Shown here: one piece after another, positions 36,109 to 46,138 of the stretch
Layout: each line of letters begins with the position of its first letter
Position numbering within the stretch: the first letter of the stretch is position 1
Source of the DNA: an uncultured Clostridia bacterium
GTDB lineage: Bacteria > Bacillota > Clostridia > TANB77 > CAG-508
DNA: 64,000 bases
Direction: 5' to 3'
Assembly: GCA_934122155.1 (NCBI GenBank)
Contig: CAKOVX010000004.1
Span: forward strand, 38,815 to 102,814
Translations under genes and position numbers: made by a program
The notes under the pieces: generated by a model
Databases searched by the model: none
Seen by the model: only the letters and a program-made list of their open reading frames with translations
Told to the model about the DNA's origin: nothing

Positions 36109-37050
36109 ATGAAAAAAAGAGTATTAGATAAAGTTTATGATGAATTTGAAACACAATATAAAGATATGCCAGAAGAAGTAATGAAAAAAGAAATTGAAAT
36201 ACTAACTAAAGAAATAGCTGGTAAAGAGGCTTCTTTAGCTAAACTAGATGGAGAAGCTAAAGAAAAAATGGAAAAAGACTTAGATAAAAAGACCAAAAAA
36301 CTTAACAACCTAGAAGGTTATACTAAAAATAAAAGTCAAATTTCAAAAATTAAACAATATAAAGGAACATTAGCAACAAAACTAGAAAATGCTATAAATG
36401 AAAAAAATAATAGCAAAACAGCTTTTAAAGAAGCTAAAAAGAAATATGAAGAAATACATAAAATACTAAGTGATGAAAGTAAAACTACTGAGATGGATCA
36501 AAATGAATATAATGACTTACAAATACAAAAAGAAAATATAGAAAAAGAAATACAAAAACAAAAAGAAATATTTGAAAAGTCAAAAATGAGAATCCAAGAA
36601 CTTCAATCTAAAATTGGAAAATGTGACTTAGCATGGAAAACATTGTTTACAAACAAAACATGGGATGATATTCAATTAAGAGCAACAAACTCTAAAATCA
36701 GATTTACTGGCAAAACAAACATAAAAGATGAGCTAATAGAAGAACAAGAACCAATGAGCAAGGAAGACCATACAACTGGAAATGAAGAAAACTTACCAGC
36801 TAAAGTAACAACATGGTCTAAGATTAAAAACTTTTTCAGATCAATATCAGCTAAATTATTTGGACAAGATGAACCAGAAAAAGGTGACAATGGACAGAAA
36901 AAAGCAGTAAGTAATACTAAACAACAAAAAGATGAATTCCTAGAAGCACTTAGACAAAATGTAGATGTTGATTATAGAAAAGCAGTAAGAAAATCAAAAG
37001 AACAACAATATATAGAACAACACAAAGCAAAATCAGAACAAGAAAAATAA
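36109..37050 (+). CDS. hypothetical charged coiled-coil protein
   Basis: No family recognised. 313 residues from ATG 36109 (AAAGGGAG upstream); an in-frame TTG at 36082 has no ribosome binding site. Lys/Glu-rich heptad-like stretches dominate residues 1-185, followed by a short hydrophobic-aromatic patch (LAWKTLFTNKTWDDIQLR, about 191-208), a linker, a segment WSKIKNFFRSISAKLFGQ (about 245-262, possible amphipathic membrane-binding helix) and a charged tail. No signal peptide, so cytoplasmic. Monocistronic between its promoter and a strong terminator. Confidence 0.75.
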   Translation: MKKRVLDKVYDEFETQYKDMPEEVMKKEIEILTKEIAGKEASLAKLDGEAKEKMEKDLDKKTKKLNNLEGYTKNKSQISKIKQYKGTLATKLENAINEKNNSKTAFKEAKKKYEEIHKILSDESKTTEMDQNEYNDLQIQKENIEKEIQKQKEIFEKSKMRIQELQSKIGKCDLAWKTLFTNKTWDDIQLRATNSKIRFTGKTNIKDELIEEQEPMSKEDHTTGNEENLPAKVTTWSKIKNFFRSISAKLFGQDEPEKGDNGQKKAVSNTKQQKDEFLEALRQNVDVDYRKAVRKSKEQQYIEQHKAKSEQEK

Positions 37051-37053
37051 AAC

Positions 37054-37084
37054 AAAAAACCTCCATTTATGTTTGGAGGTTTTT
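37054..37084 (+). terminator. rho-independent terminator
   Basis: Stem AAAACCTCC with GGAGGTTTT around a 10-base loop, then T-run; 4 bases after the stop codon. Confidence 0.92.
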
Positions 37085-37121
37085 ATTATTAGCCAAGCCT
37101 AAGAAAATACTGGAAAAACTG

Positions 37122-37150
37122 TTGACTTTTATAGAGGAAAATGGTAAAAT
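37122..37150 (+). promoter_or_regulatory. str operon promoter
   Basis: TTGACT, 17-base spacer, TAAAAT, about 118 bases before rpsL. Confidence 0.8.
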
Positions 37151-37152
37151 AT

Positions 37153-37199
37153 AAACCGTTAGTGTAAAATGCGCGAATAGTGTATTTCCCTAACGGTTT
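37153..37199 (+). promoter_or_regulatory. hairpin in the rpsL leader
   Basis: AAACCGTTAG (37153-37162) pairs perfectly with CTAACGGTTT (37190-37199) at the start of the transcript. The loop (27 bases) can form a small inner stem. No T-run follows directly. Possibly a control element for the str operon; part of the 5' arm may precede the transcription start. Confidence 0.55.
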
Positions 37200-37267
37200 G
37201 TTTGTCACAAAAAAGTAATAATATAGCTTTTTTGTAGAATAAATTTTAGAAAAGAGGTGAAATTTAA

Positions 37268-37681
37268 GTGCCAACAATTAATCAATTAGTAAGAAAAGGT
37301 AGAAAAAGTTCTACAACAAAATCAACAGCACCAGCATTACAACATGGTTACAATTCTATGAACAAAAGAATGACTAACAAAAGAGCACCACAAAAAAGAG
37401 GTGTATGTACTGTTGTAAAAACTGTAACACCTAAAAAACCAAACTCAGCTTTAAGAAAAGTTGCCAGAGTTAGACTATCTAATGGATATGAAGTAACTTC
37501 ATATATTCCAGGTATAGGACACAACCTACAAGAGCACAGCGTTGTTCTAATTAGAGGAGGAAGAGTAAAAGACCTTCCAGGTGTTAGATATCACATTATC
37601 AGAGGAACATTAGATACAGCAGGTGTTAAAGACAGAATGCAAGCGCGTTCTAAGTATGGAGCTAAGCGCCCTAAAAAATAA
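37268..37681 (+). CDS. rpsL: 30S ribosomal protein S12
   Basis: Decoding-centre protein, 137 residues; N-terminal MPTINQLVRKGR, CTVVKTVTPKKPNSALRKVARV, YIPGIGHNLQEHSVVLIRGGRVKDLPGVRYHIIRG. The Lys in TPKKPNS is the wild-type residue at the streptomycin-resistance position. GTG start after AGAGGTG. First gene of the str operon; rpoB/rpoC do not precede it here. Confidence 0.98.
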   Translation: MPTINQLVRKGRKSSTTKSTAPALQHGYNSMNKRMTNKRAPQKRGVCTVVKTVTPKKPNSALRKVARVRLSNGYEVTSYIPGIGHNLQEHSVVLIRGGRVKDLPGVRYHIIRGTLDTAGVKDRMQARSKYGAKRPKK

Positions 37682-37827
37682 AAAATAATTAATGGTGCGT
37701 ATAATTATTACTAGTTTAAGGTACTTAAATTTATAATACATTATATAGCACTATACGGAAAGGCCTAGGGCTTTTCAGAGTACCTATCATACGGTTTAGT
37801 ATGAAATTTTAAAAGGAGGGAAGAATA
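37682..37827 (+). promoter_or_regulatory. structured rpsL-rpsG spacer
   Basis: A 146-base non-coding gap. GGTACT (37720-37725) can pair with AGTACC (37779-37784), enclosing an inner stem GAAAGGCC (37758-37765) with GGCTTTTC (37769-37776). In E. coli S7 binds the rpsL-rpsG spacer and represses translation, so a comparable autoregulatory site is plausible. The sequence is richer in G and C than other gaps here. Confidence 0.5.
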
Positions 37828-38298
37828 GTGCCAAGAAAAGGATTTATAGCAAAAAGAGAAGTTTTACCAGATCCAATATATAATAGCAAAGTTGTTACAA
37901 AATTAATTAACAATGTTATGTTAGATGGTAAAAAAACAGTTGCTCAAGGTATAGTTTATGATGCATTTGACATCATTAAAGAAAAAGAGCAAAAAGATCC
38001 ACTAGAAGTTTTCCAAGCAGCACTTGAAAATGTAATGCCAGTTCTAGAAGTTAAAGCTAGAAGAATTGGTGGTGCTACATACCAAGTACCAATCGAAATT
38101 AGACCAGAAAGAAGACAAACTTTAGGTTTAAGATGGTTAGTTGTTTATGCTAGAAATAGACATGAAAAAACTATGGCTGAAAAACTTGCAGGTGAAATCA
38201 TGGATGCAGTAGCTGGAAACGGTGGAGCATTTAAGAAAAAAGAAGATATGCATAGAATGGCTGAAGCTAATAGAGCTTTTGCACATTATAAATTTTAA
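37828..38298 (+). CDS. rpsG: 30S ribosomal protein S7
   Basis: 16S 3'-domain assembly protein, 156 residues; MPRKGFIAKREVLPDPIYNSKVVTKLIN, VKARRIGGATYQVPIEIRPERR, and C-terminal GAFKKKEDMHRMAEANRAFAHYKF are conserved. GTG start after AAAGGAGGG. Confidence 0.98.
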   Translation: MPRKGFIAKREVLPDPIYNSKVVTKLINNVMLDGKKTVAQGIVYDAFDIIKEKEQKDPLEVFQAALENVMPVLEVKARRIGGATYQVPIEIRPERRQTLGLRWLVVYARNRHEKTMAEKLAGEIMDAVAGNGGAFKKKEDMHRMAEANRAFAHYKF

Positions 38299-38423
38299 AA
38301 AACAAATGAAAAGCGGCATCTTGCGTTGTCAAGCATCGCCTAAAACCCTTTCGATATACACCAGTATAATCTCAAGGTTTTTAGCTCGCTTTCCTAGCAA
38401 TATACCACTTTTGCTTTGTTTTT
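38299..38423 (+). promoter_or_regulatory. structured rpsG-fusA spacer
   Basis: Within the 186-base gap, the ends (AAAACAAA..AAAAGCGG and CCACTTTTGCTTTGTTTT) can pair, as can GCCTAAAACC with GGTTTTTAGC inside, giving a branched fold. It ends in a short T-run (TGTTTTTAATC), so it might also act as an intra-operon attenuator. No ORF with a ribosome binding site is seen. Confidence 0.45.
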
Positions 38424-38484
38424 AATCTTACAATTTGAATTATAGAATAATACAAATTAAACTAAATAAAAGGAGGAAAAATAA

Positions 38485-40569
38485 GTGGCTGGAAGAGAAT
38501 TTCCTTTAGAGAAAACAAGAAATATAGGAATAATGGCTCACATTGATGCTGGAAAAACTACTACAACAGAGAGAATACTTTTCTATACAGGTAAAACTCA
38601 CAAAATTGGTGAGGTTCATGAAGGTGCAGCAACTATGGACTGGATGGTCCAAGAACAAGAAAGAGGTATTACAATTACTTCAGCAGCTACAACTTGTCAA
38701 TGGTTAGGACATCGTATCAATATTATTGATACGCCTGGGCATGTTGATTTTACAGTTGAAGTTCAAAGATCTTTAAAAGTTCTTGATGGTGCTGTAACAG
38801 TATTAGCAGCTAAAGGTGGTGTACAACCACAAACAGAAACAGTTTGGAGACAAGCTGATAAATATCAAGTTCCAAGAATGGTATATGTAAATAAAATGGA
38901 TACTACTGGCGCTGATTTTATGCTTTGTGTAGATCAATTACACAATCGTTTAAAAGCAAATGCGGTTCCAATTCAATTACCAGTTGGAGCAGAAGAAAAC
39001 TTCAAAGGTATTGTTGACTTGATTAAAATGAAAGCATTTATACACAAAGATGATTTAGGAAAAGAAATCGAAGTATGTGATATACCTGCTGAATTACAAT
39101 CACAAGCTGAAGAATTTAGAGCAAAATTAGTTGAAGCAGCAGCTGAACAAGATGATGAATTAATGATGAAATATTTAGAAGGTGAAGAACTATCTGAAGA
39201 AGAAATCATTAAAGGTATCAGAAAAGGTACAATTGCTAATAAACTTATACCTGTATGCTGTGGTTCTTCTTACAAGAACAAAGGTGTACAAGAATTATTA
39301 AATGCAGTTGTTAACTTTATGCCATCACCACTTGACATACCAAATATTAAAGGTGTTGACGAAGATGGAAATGAAGTAGAAAGAAAAACATCTGATAGTG
39401 AACCATTTGCTGCATTAGCATTTAAAATTGCAACAGATCCATTTGTTGGAAAACTTTGCTTCTTCAGAGTATATTCTGGTACATTAGATGCAGGTTCAAC
39501 AATATTAAATGCAAATAAAGATAAAAAAGATAGAATGGGAAGAATTCTATTAATGCACTCAAATCACAGACAAGATATTGATAAAGTATATGCTGGTGAT
39601 ATTGCAGCTGCAGTTGGTTTAAAAGAAGTTGGAACAGGTGATACATTATGTGATCCTGCACACCCAATTATACTAGAATCAATGGAATTCCCAGAGCCTG
39701 TTATTGATATAGCTATTGAGCCAAAAGATAAAGCAAATAGCGAAAAAATGGGTATAGCTTTAGCAAAACTTGCTGAAGAAGATCCAACATTCAAAACATG
39801 GACAGACCAAGAATCTGGTCAAACAATCATCGCTGGTATGGGTGAGTTACACTTAGACATTATCGTTGATCGTTTGAAGAGAGAATTCAAAGTTGAATGT
39901 AGTGTAGGTAAACCACAAGTTTCTTACAAAGAAACAATTAGAAATAAAGTTAAAGTACAAGGTAAATTCATTCGTCAATCTGGTGGTAGAGGTCAATACG
40001 GTGATGTATGGCTAGAAATGGAACCATTAGAGCCAGGAAAAGGAATTGAATTTGAAAGCAAAATCGTTGGTGGTGTTGTTCCAAAAGAATACATTAAACC
40101 AATCGAAGAAGGTGTTAGAGAAGCTGCTCAAAACGGTATTTTAGCAGGCTACCCTGTAATCGACTTTAAAGCTACATTAGTAGATGGTTCTTACCACGAA
40201 GTTGACTCTTCAGAAATGGCCTTCAAAATTGCTGGTTCTATGGCATTCAAAGAAGGATGTAAACAAGCTAAATCAGTTATATTAGAGCCAATTATGAAAG
40301 TTGAAGTAACAGTTCCAGAAGAATACATGGGAGATGTTATTGGAGATATTAACTCTAGACGTGGTAGACTAGAAGGAATGGAAGCTATTCAAGGAAACCA
40401 AGTTATTAGAAGCTTTATTCCATTATCAGAAATGTTTGGATATGCAACAGACTTACGTTCAAAAACACAAGGTAGAGGTACTTATTCAATGGAACCAAGC
40501 CATTATGAAGAAGTTCCAAAATCTGTATTTGATAACATAGTTGCATCAAGAGCAAAAAAACAAAGCTAA
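38485..40569 (+). CDS. fusA: elongation factor G
   Basis: Translocase GTPase, 694 residues. G1 AHIDAGKTTTTER, G2 RGITITSAA, G3 DTPGHVDFT, G4 NKMD, G5 CGSSYKNKGV; domains II-V complete. GTG start after AAAAGGAGGAAAAA. Here codon use shifts to GGT and GTT, as in other highly expressed genes. Third gene of the str operon. Confidence 0.98.
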   Translation: MAGREFPLEKTRNIGIMAHIDAGKTTTTERILFYTGKTHKIGEVHEGAATMDWMVQEQERGITITSAATTCQWLGHRINIIDTPGHVDFTVEVQRSLKVLDGAVTVLAAKGGVQPQTETVWRQADKYQVPRMVYVNKMDTTGADFMLCVDQLHNRLKANAVPIQLPVGAEENFKGIVDLIKMKAFIHKDDLGKEIEVCDIPAELQSQAEEFRAKLVEAAAEQDDELMMKYLEGEELSEEEIIKGIRKGTIANKLIPVCCGSSYKNKGVQELLNAVVNFMPSPLDIPNIKGVDEDGNEVERKTSDSEPFAALAFKIATDPFVGKLCFFRVYSGTLDAGSTILNANKDKKDRMGRILLMHSNHRQDIDKVYAGDIAAAVGLKEVGTGDTLCDPAHPIILESMEFPEPVIDIAIEPKDKANSEKMGIALAKLAEEDPTFKTWTDQESGQTIIAGMGELHLDIIVDRLKREFKVECSVGKPQVSYKETIRNKVKVQGKFIRQSGGRGQYGDVWLEMEPLEPGKGIEFESKIVGGVVPKEYIKPIEEGVREAAQNGILAGYPVIDFKATLVDGSYHEVDSSEMAFKIAGSMAFKEGCKQAKSVILEPIMKVEVTVPEEYMGDVIGDINSRRGRLEGMEAIQGNQVIRSFIPLSEMFGYATDLRSKTQGRGTYSMEPSHYEEVPKSVFDNIVASRAKKQS

Positions 40570-40641
40570 AACTTTAAAAAGCTTTGATAAATGTATATGA
40601 TTATTACACAATCTGTGTAATTAAAATGCAAATTAAAATTG

Positions 40642-40679
40642 TTGTATAGGAAAAATCTTTGATTTTTTCCTATACAATA
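40642..40679 (+). repeat. inverted repeat between fusA and tuf
   Basis: TTGTATAGGAAAAA (40643 on) pairs with TTTTTCCTATACAA (ending 40677) around a short loop. The A-run is in the left arm and T-run in the right arm. It could terminate some transcripts in either direction. The tuf promoter begins 12 bases later. Confidence 0.6.
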
Positions 40680-40690
40680 ACAAAAAGTAC

Positions 40691-40719
40691 TTGATTTTAA
40701 CTATAAAATGGTATAAAAT
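40691..40719 (+). promoter_or_regulatory. internal promoter for tuf
   Basis: TTGATT, 17-base spacer, TAAAAT, giving tuf its own transcription in addition to the str operon. Confidence 0.65.
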
Positions 40720-40802
40720 ACAAATGCTTGAAAAAGATTTTAATATTAAAATAAATATAAGGAATTTTAAAGGATTCCTAAAAAATTAAGGAGGAAAATT
40801 AA

Positions 40803-42005
40803 ATGGCAAAAGCAAAATTTGAAAGAACAAAACCACACGTTAACATTGGTACAATCGGCCACGTTGACCATGGTAAAACAACAACAACAGCAGCTATTAC
40901 AAAATACCTAGGATTACTAGGAAAAGCTAAATATGAAGCATATGATCAAATTGACAGTGCTCCAGAAGAAAAAGCAAGAGGAATCACAATCAATACAGCT
41001 CACGTAGAGTATGAAACAGATAAGAGACACTATGCACACGTTGACTGCCCAGGACACGCAGATTATGTTAAAAACATGATTACTGGTGCTGCTCAAATGG
41101 ATGGAGCAATCTTAGTTGTTTCAGCAGCTGATGGTCCAATGCCTCAAACAAGAGAGCACATCTTACTTGCTCGTCAAGTAGGTGTTAAATATATCGTTGT
41201 TTACTTAAATAAATGCGATATGGTTGATGATCCAGAATTATTAGAATTAGTTGAAATGGAAGTTAGAGACTTATTATCAAGCTATGATTTCCCAGGAGAT
41301 GAAATTCCAGTTATAAAAGGTTCATCATTAAAAGTTCTTGAAAGCACATCAACAGATCCTAATGATCCTGTATATGCTCCAATTAAAGAACTTATGGATG
41401 CAGTTGATAGCTATATTCCAACTCCAGAAAGACCAATTGACCAACCATTCTTAATGCCAATCGAAGACGTTATGACAATTAGTGGTAGAGGTACAGTTGT
41501 TACTGGTAGAGTTGAAAGAGGCCAAGTAAAACTTCAAGACGAAGTTGAAATTGTTGGTTTAGCTAAAGAATCTAAGAAAACAGTTGTTACTGGTGTTGAA
41601 ATGTTTAGAAAAACATTAGACCAAGCTGAAGCTGGAGATAACGTTGGTATCTTATTAAGAGGTACTCAAAGAAACGAAGTTGAAAGAGGTCAAGTATTAG
41701 CAAAACCTGGAACAATTCATCCACATACAAAATTTAAAGCACAAGTATACGTTCTAACTAAAGAAGAAGGTGGACGTCATACTCCATTCTTTAATGGATA
41801 TAGACCACAATTCTACTTCAGAACAACAGACGTTACAGGTGTTATCGAATTACAAGCTGGAACAGAAATGGTTATGCCAGGAGATAACGTTGATATGACT
41901 ATCGAACTTATTACTCCAATCGCTATCGAAAAAGGATTAAGATTCGCTATTCGTGAAGGTGGACGTACAGTAGGTTCAGGAGTAGTATCTGAAATTATTG
42001 CTTAA
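40803..42005 (+). CDS. tuf: elongation factor Tu
   Basis: Delivers aminoacyl-tRNA to the ribosome. 400 residues with G1 GHVDHGKTTTT, DCPGHADYVKNM, NKCDMVDD and the full domains II and III (RGTVVTGRVERG; GRTVGSGVVSEIIA). ATG after AAGGAGGAAAATTAA. Confidence 0.99.
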   Translation: MAKAKFERTKPHVNIGTIGHVDHGKTTTTAAITKYLGLLGKAKYEAYDQIDSAPEEKARGITINTAHVEYETDKRHYAHVDCPGHADYVKNMITGAAQMDGAILVVSAADGPMPQTREHILLARQVGVKYIVVYLNKCDMVDDPELLELVEMEVRDLLSSYDFPGDEIPVIKGSSLKVLESTSTDPNDPVYAPIKELMDAVDSYIPTPERPIDQPFLMPIEDVMTISGRGTVVTGRVERGQVKLQDEVEIVGLAKESKKTVVTGVEMFRKTLDQAEAGDNVGILLRGTQRNEVERGQVLAKPGTIHPHTKFKAQVYVLTKEEGGRHTPFFNGYRPQFYFRTTDVTGVIELQAGTEMVMPGDNVDMTIELITPIAIEKGLRFAIREGGRTVGSGVVSEIIA

Positions 42006-42024
42006 TTTAAGTTATGTAATATAG

Positions 42025-42067
42025 AAAAAGCAAGGGTTACAAGAAATTGTGACACCTTGCTTTTTTT
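42025..42067 (+). terminator. terminator of tuf
   Basis: Eleven-base-pair stem AAAAAGCAAGG with CCTTGCTTTTT and a T-run of at least seven. Confidence 0.92.
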
Positions 42068-42157
42068 ACATTTTTTAACTTGAATTTAAAGTATCAGTAT
42101 GTCTCTTAAGGTAATAGATTTATCTACTAAAAAATGGACATAAACATCTATTTTTTA

Positions 42158-42186
42158 TTGACATTTTTAGACTTTAATTATATACT
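42158..42186 (+). promoter_or_regulatory. sigma-A promoter of the NlpC/P60 gene
   Basis: TTGACA, 17-base spacer, TATACT. Confidence 0.8.
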
Positions 42187-42245
42187 ATACACGTACCAAA
42201 GAACAAAATTATAGTTATATTTGTAGAAAAAGGAGAGTTCTTTTA

Positions 42246-43655
42246 ATGAAGAATTTTAAGAAAATATTGTTGATGTTAATACTTACACTAATTAGTATTT
42301 TATTATTAACAACTATGTCTAAAGCAGCAACAAAAGTTAAGGTAACAGGAGATACATTAAACATAAGAAAAAGTCCATCAACTAGTGCTAAAGTTGTAGC
42401 AATGCTTTCAAAAGGGGTAGAGTGTGAGCTAATTGAAGAAGATGGAGAATGGTACAAAATTAAGTATAAAACATATACAGGATATATTAGTAAAGAGTAT
42501 GCAGAAATTATAGGAGACACAGTCAATACAGAGGAGCCTAAAAATACTGAGACAAATAATAATTCTAATACAAACGAGACAGATAATACAGATAATTCTT
42601 CTAAAAATGAAAATCAAAATACAACTTCTAACAATAATGAAGAAGGCTTAAAGGTTACATATAAAAAATTAAAACAAAATAGTGACTTAAGACTTTTGCC
42701 TTTAATTTATTCAAGTACTCTTGAGGAATTAAAAAAGAATACTAAAATTATACTACTAGGAGAAACTAGTGGATGGTCATATATACAAACAGATTCTAGT
42801 TGTGGCTGGATAAGAACTGAGTACTTAGAAGATTCAAATACGACGACATCATCTAACAATAATACAGACAATACAACTAAAGATGAATACACAGAAAAAA
42901 CGGGTTATGTAAGTGAGAGCTCAGTAAACATGAGAAAAGGAGCAGGAACTAGTTATAACATAGTCAAGGTATTATCATTAAATACACAGGTGACTATAAC
43001 AGGGGAAGAAGGAAATTGGTATAAAGTTAAGGTAGGAAATACGACTGGGTATGTTTCAAAAGATTATGTGTCAGATACTAAAACAACAACTACAAGAGGG
43101 AATAATACTTCTAGAACAGAAAATACAGTAACAGCAATTACTGAAAAAGAAGAAGCTAGCAGTTCAAATAAAAAAACAGATTCTGAAACTAAGAATACAG
43201 AAAATACAACTAAAAACACAGAAAATGAAACCAATGCAACTCAAAACACAACAGGTAAAAATGAAACAACAATTAAAGGCACAGACATTGTAGCATATGC
43301 AAAAAAATATTTAGGATATAAATACGTATATGGCGGTGATGGCTCAAATGGAACTTTTGACTGTTCTGGTTTTACAATGTACGTATATAAACACTTTGGA
43401 ATAAAGATTCCTCATGGAGCAAATTCACAATACAGATGTGGTAAAGGAACTAAAATTACTAAGTATAGTGATTTGCAAGTGGGTGATATTGTAATGCTAA
43501 CAGACTATGAAACAGGAAAAGGAATTGGGCATTGTGGAATATATCTTGGAAATGACAATTTTATTCATGCTTCAACAACATGTTATGCAGTAGAAATATC
43601 TAGCTTTAAAACAATATACAAAGGCAGATTTTATGCAGGATTAAGGTTAATATAA
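42246..43655 (+). CDS. secreted SH3b-NlpC/P60 cell-wall hydrolase
   Basis: 469 residues. Signal peptide with cleavage near TMSKAAT (about 28). Three bacterial SH3 domains (about 30-85, 130-180, 215-265; VTGDTLNIRKSPSTSAKVV and SSVNMRKGAGTSYNIVKVL) are separated by Asn/Thr-rich linkers. The C-terminal NlpC/P60 peptidase domain (about 340-469) has catalytic Cys in FDCSGFTMY, His in GIGHCGIY and His in NFIHAST. It probably cuts D-Glu to diamino-acid peptide bonds in peptidoglycan. Has its own promoter; comEC lies 34 bases after it. Confidence 0.93.
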   Translation: MKNFKKILLMLILTLISILLLTTMSKAATKVKVTGDTLNIRKSPSTSAKVVAMLSKGVECELIEEDGEWYKIKYKTYTGYISKEYAEIIGDTVNTEEPKNTETNNNSNTNETDNTDNSSKNENQNTTSNNNEEGLKVTYKKLKQNSDLRLLPLIYSSTLEELKKNTKIILLGETSGWSYIQTDSSCGWIRTEYLEDSNTTTSSNNNTDNTTKDEYTEKTGYVSESSVNMRKGAGTSYNIVKVLSLNTQVTITGEEGNWYKVKVGNTTGYVSKDYVSDTKTTTTRGNNTSRTENTVTAITEKEEASSSNKKTDSETKNTENTTKNTENETNATQNTTGKNETTIKGTDIVAYAKKYLGYKYVYGGDGSNGTFDCSGFTMYVYKHFGIKIPHGANSQYRCGKGTKITKYSDLQVGDIVMLTDYETGKGIGHCGIYLGNDNFIHASTTCYAVEISSFKTIYKGRFYAGLRLI

Positions 43656-43689
43656 ATTTAATAGGGGCACTATAAGAAAGGGTTGAATT

Positions 43690-46138
43690 ATGCGACCATT
43701 TTGTATTGCCACTATCGGAGCTATTTTAGGAACTATAATAGGGCTATACTTAAAAAGTATAGCTCTTTTCATATGTATAATATTAATAATAATTGTTATT
43801 GTGTTTAAGCTAAAAAACAAATTAAACTCTTATGTAATAATAAGTAGTACATGTCTTATAATATTTTGCAGTTATATATTAATGCTAGAAAATAATTATA
43901 ACAAAATTGTGCAGAAATATGATAAGCAATCAATAACTATACAAGGAATTGTTGTGTCAAATGGAAATGAAAAGAAGTATAAAACACAATATGAAATACA
44001 AGTAATGAAAATATATAATAATAACACAGGAGAAATTGCCAAGAAAAAGTTTAGGGTAATGTGTGATATAAAAGGCAAAAAAGATGATATAGGACTAAAG
44101 TTTGGAGATGAAATAATATTTAGTTCAAAATTTGAAGCACCATACACAGAAAGAAATGAAGGCGGCTTTGATTATAGTCAATATTTAAAAACAAAAAAGA
44201 TTGCTGGTAGTGTAATGAGCAAAAGTGAAAATATAAAATTGGTGAGACGAAACAAGATAAATATACTAGCAAGAATAACAAATGATCTAAAAAATGCTTT
44301 ATTAAATAAGATATATAAGATCTTGCCTAAGGATGAAGCAGGACTGTGCGCAGCTTTATTATTAGGAGAAAAAAGTAAGATAAATAACAATATAGAGAAT
44401 AGTTTTAGAGAAGCAAGTTTATCACACATGCTTGCAATTTCAGGAGCACATATATCATACATATTATTAGGTCTTTCAACAGCCTTATCATATTTAAAAA
44501 TTCACAGAAAATGGACTAAAATCTGTATATGTATGTTTTTACTATTTTTTATGTTTTTGGCAGGTGGTTCACCTTCAATTGTTAGAGCTTGTATAATGGC
44601 AATTTTAAATTTAATGGCTGAGATATTATTTGAAAAACCAGATACATTTAATAATTTAGGTATAAGTGCATTTATAATATTACTATTTAACCCATATGCT
44701 TTATTAGATATAAGCTTTCAGCTTTCATTTGGTGGAACAATTGGAATAGTTACATTTGTAGAGTTATTATATAATATTAGATTGAAGAGGAAAGGAATAA
44801 CCAAAAGAAAGGAACAAAAAGAAAAAGATGAAAAAATACAAGAAAAGAAATATAGTGAACTTACATACAAAATTTTAATTTATATAGAGCAAACTACTAT
44901 AATGTCACTGGCTGCAAATATAGTTATTACACCGATTATGCTTTATAATTTTAGTACAGTTTCATTAGTATTTATAATTTCAAATTTACTTGCTACACCT
45001 ATAATGGGAGTATGTTTAATTCTTGGAATGATTTTTTTAGTTTCTTTAATAATTACTCCATTAGCGTATGTAGTTGCGTTTTTACTGGGTCCATTATTAA
45101 AAATATTTATTCTAGTTGCAAATTTTTCAAGCAATATACCATTTTCAAAAATTCTAATGCCAACACCAAAGATATGGCAAATTCTAATTTATTATTTAAT
45201 CATTATAATATATTTTTTCAAAGATAATATTCAAAAAATTTATCCTAAAATATTAGATAATTGTAAAAAAATAATTATATTTTTAATAATTTTAACTTTA
45301 TTGCCTTATGGATTAGCAGTAATTCCAACAAATAAGTTGGTAATTCATTTTATAGATGTGGGACAAGGTGATAGTATGCTTATTATAACACCATCTAAAA
45401 AGAAAATTTTAGTAGATGGAGGAGGAAGCGAATTTGGCACATTTGATGTTGGAAAGCAAACATTACTACCATATTTATTAAACAAGTCAATTATAAGCGT
45501 AGATTATCTTTTGTTTACACATTTTGATTCAGATCATTGCCAAGGTTTGCTTACAGTGCTGGAAAACATAAAAGTTAAAAACGTAATTATAGGAGAACAA
45601 GGAAAAGAATGTGAAAATTTTGATAAGTTTTCAGAACTTGTGAAGTTAAAACATACTAATAAGATTACTGTAAAAGCAGGAGATACAGTTACCATAGATA
45701 AAGAATGTAACTTTGAGATATTGTTTCCTGACACAGATTTGATAAAGCAGAATATTTTGAACAATAATTCAATAGTAGCAAAATTTTGGTATAAAAATTA
45801 TAGTATGTTACTTACAGGAGATATAGAAAAAATTGCTGAAGAAAAATTGATACGCAAATACAAGGATACAAAAAAATTAGAAGCTAATATACTGAAAGTT
45901 GCACATCATGGTTCAAAAAGTTCCTCAATACAGCAATTTCTAGATGAAGTGAAACCTGAAGTAGCTCTTATTGGAGTTGGCGAAAAGAATACTTTTGGAC
46001 ATCCAAATGACGGAGTATTAGAAAGATTAGAAAATTTGCGGTTGTGAAATTTATAGAACTGATTTATGTGGAGAGATAACTATTACTGTAAAAAATAATA
46101 ACGTGAAGGTTAATAAAAAAATAAATATTGAAAAATAG
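43690..46138 (+). CDS. comEC: ComEC/Rec2 DNA-uptake protein, C terminus restored by +1 shift at CGG
   Basis: Competence channel protein. Segments 43690-46038 and 46040-46138 give 815 residues. N-terminal spans, an OB-like DUF4131 region (about 75-180), the Competence membrane domain (about 205-540; GLCAALLLGEKSKI, LAISGAHISYI, GGSPSIVRAC), and a metallo-beta-lactamase-like domain (HFIDVGQGDSMLI, FTHFDSDHCQGL, LLTGDIE, KVAHHGSKSS, FGHPNDGVLERL). In the plain frame it stops after ENLRL; skipping C46039 gives GCEIYRTDLCGEITITV, the conserved YRTD..G end of the family. ATG after AAAGGG. Confidence 0.87.
46039..46041 (+). other. CGG recoding site 4 (comEC, +1)
   Basis: Context AAU UUG CGG UUG UGA. 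Skipping C46039 gives GGU (Gly784) and 31 further residues. Unshifted reading stops two codons later (46045-46047). Removing a T of the TTT just upstream instead would give CysGly rather than LeuGly; LeuGly fits family ends better. Confidence 0.8.

Noticed and set aside
46035..46039. comEC break explained by an extra T in TTT
   Set aside because: It would also restore the frame, but gives CysGly instead of the LeuGly usual before YRTD, and the other five sites all point to the C of CGG.
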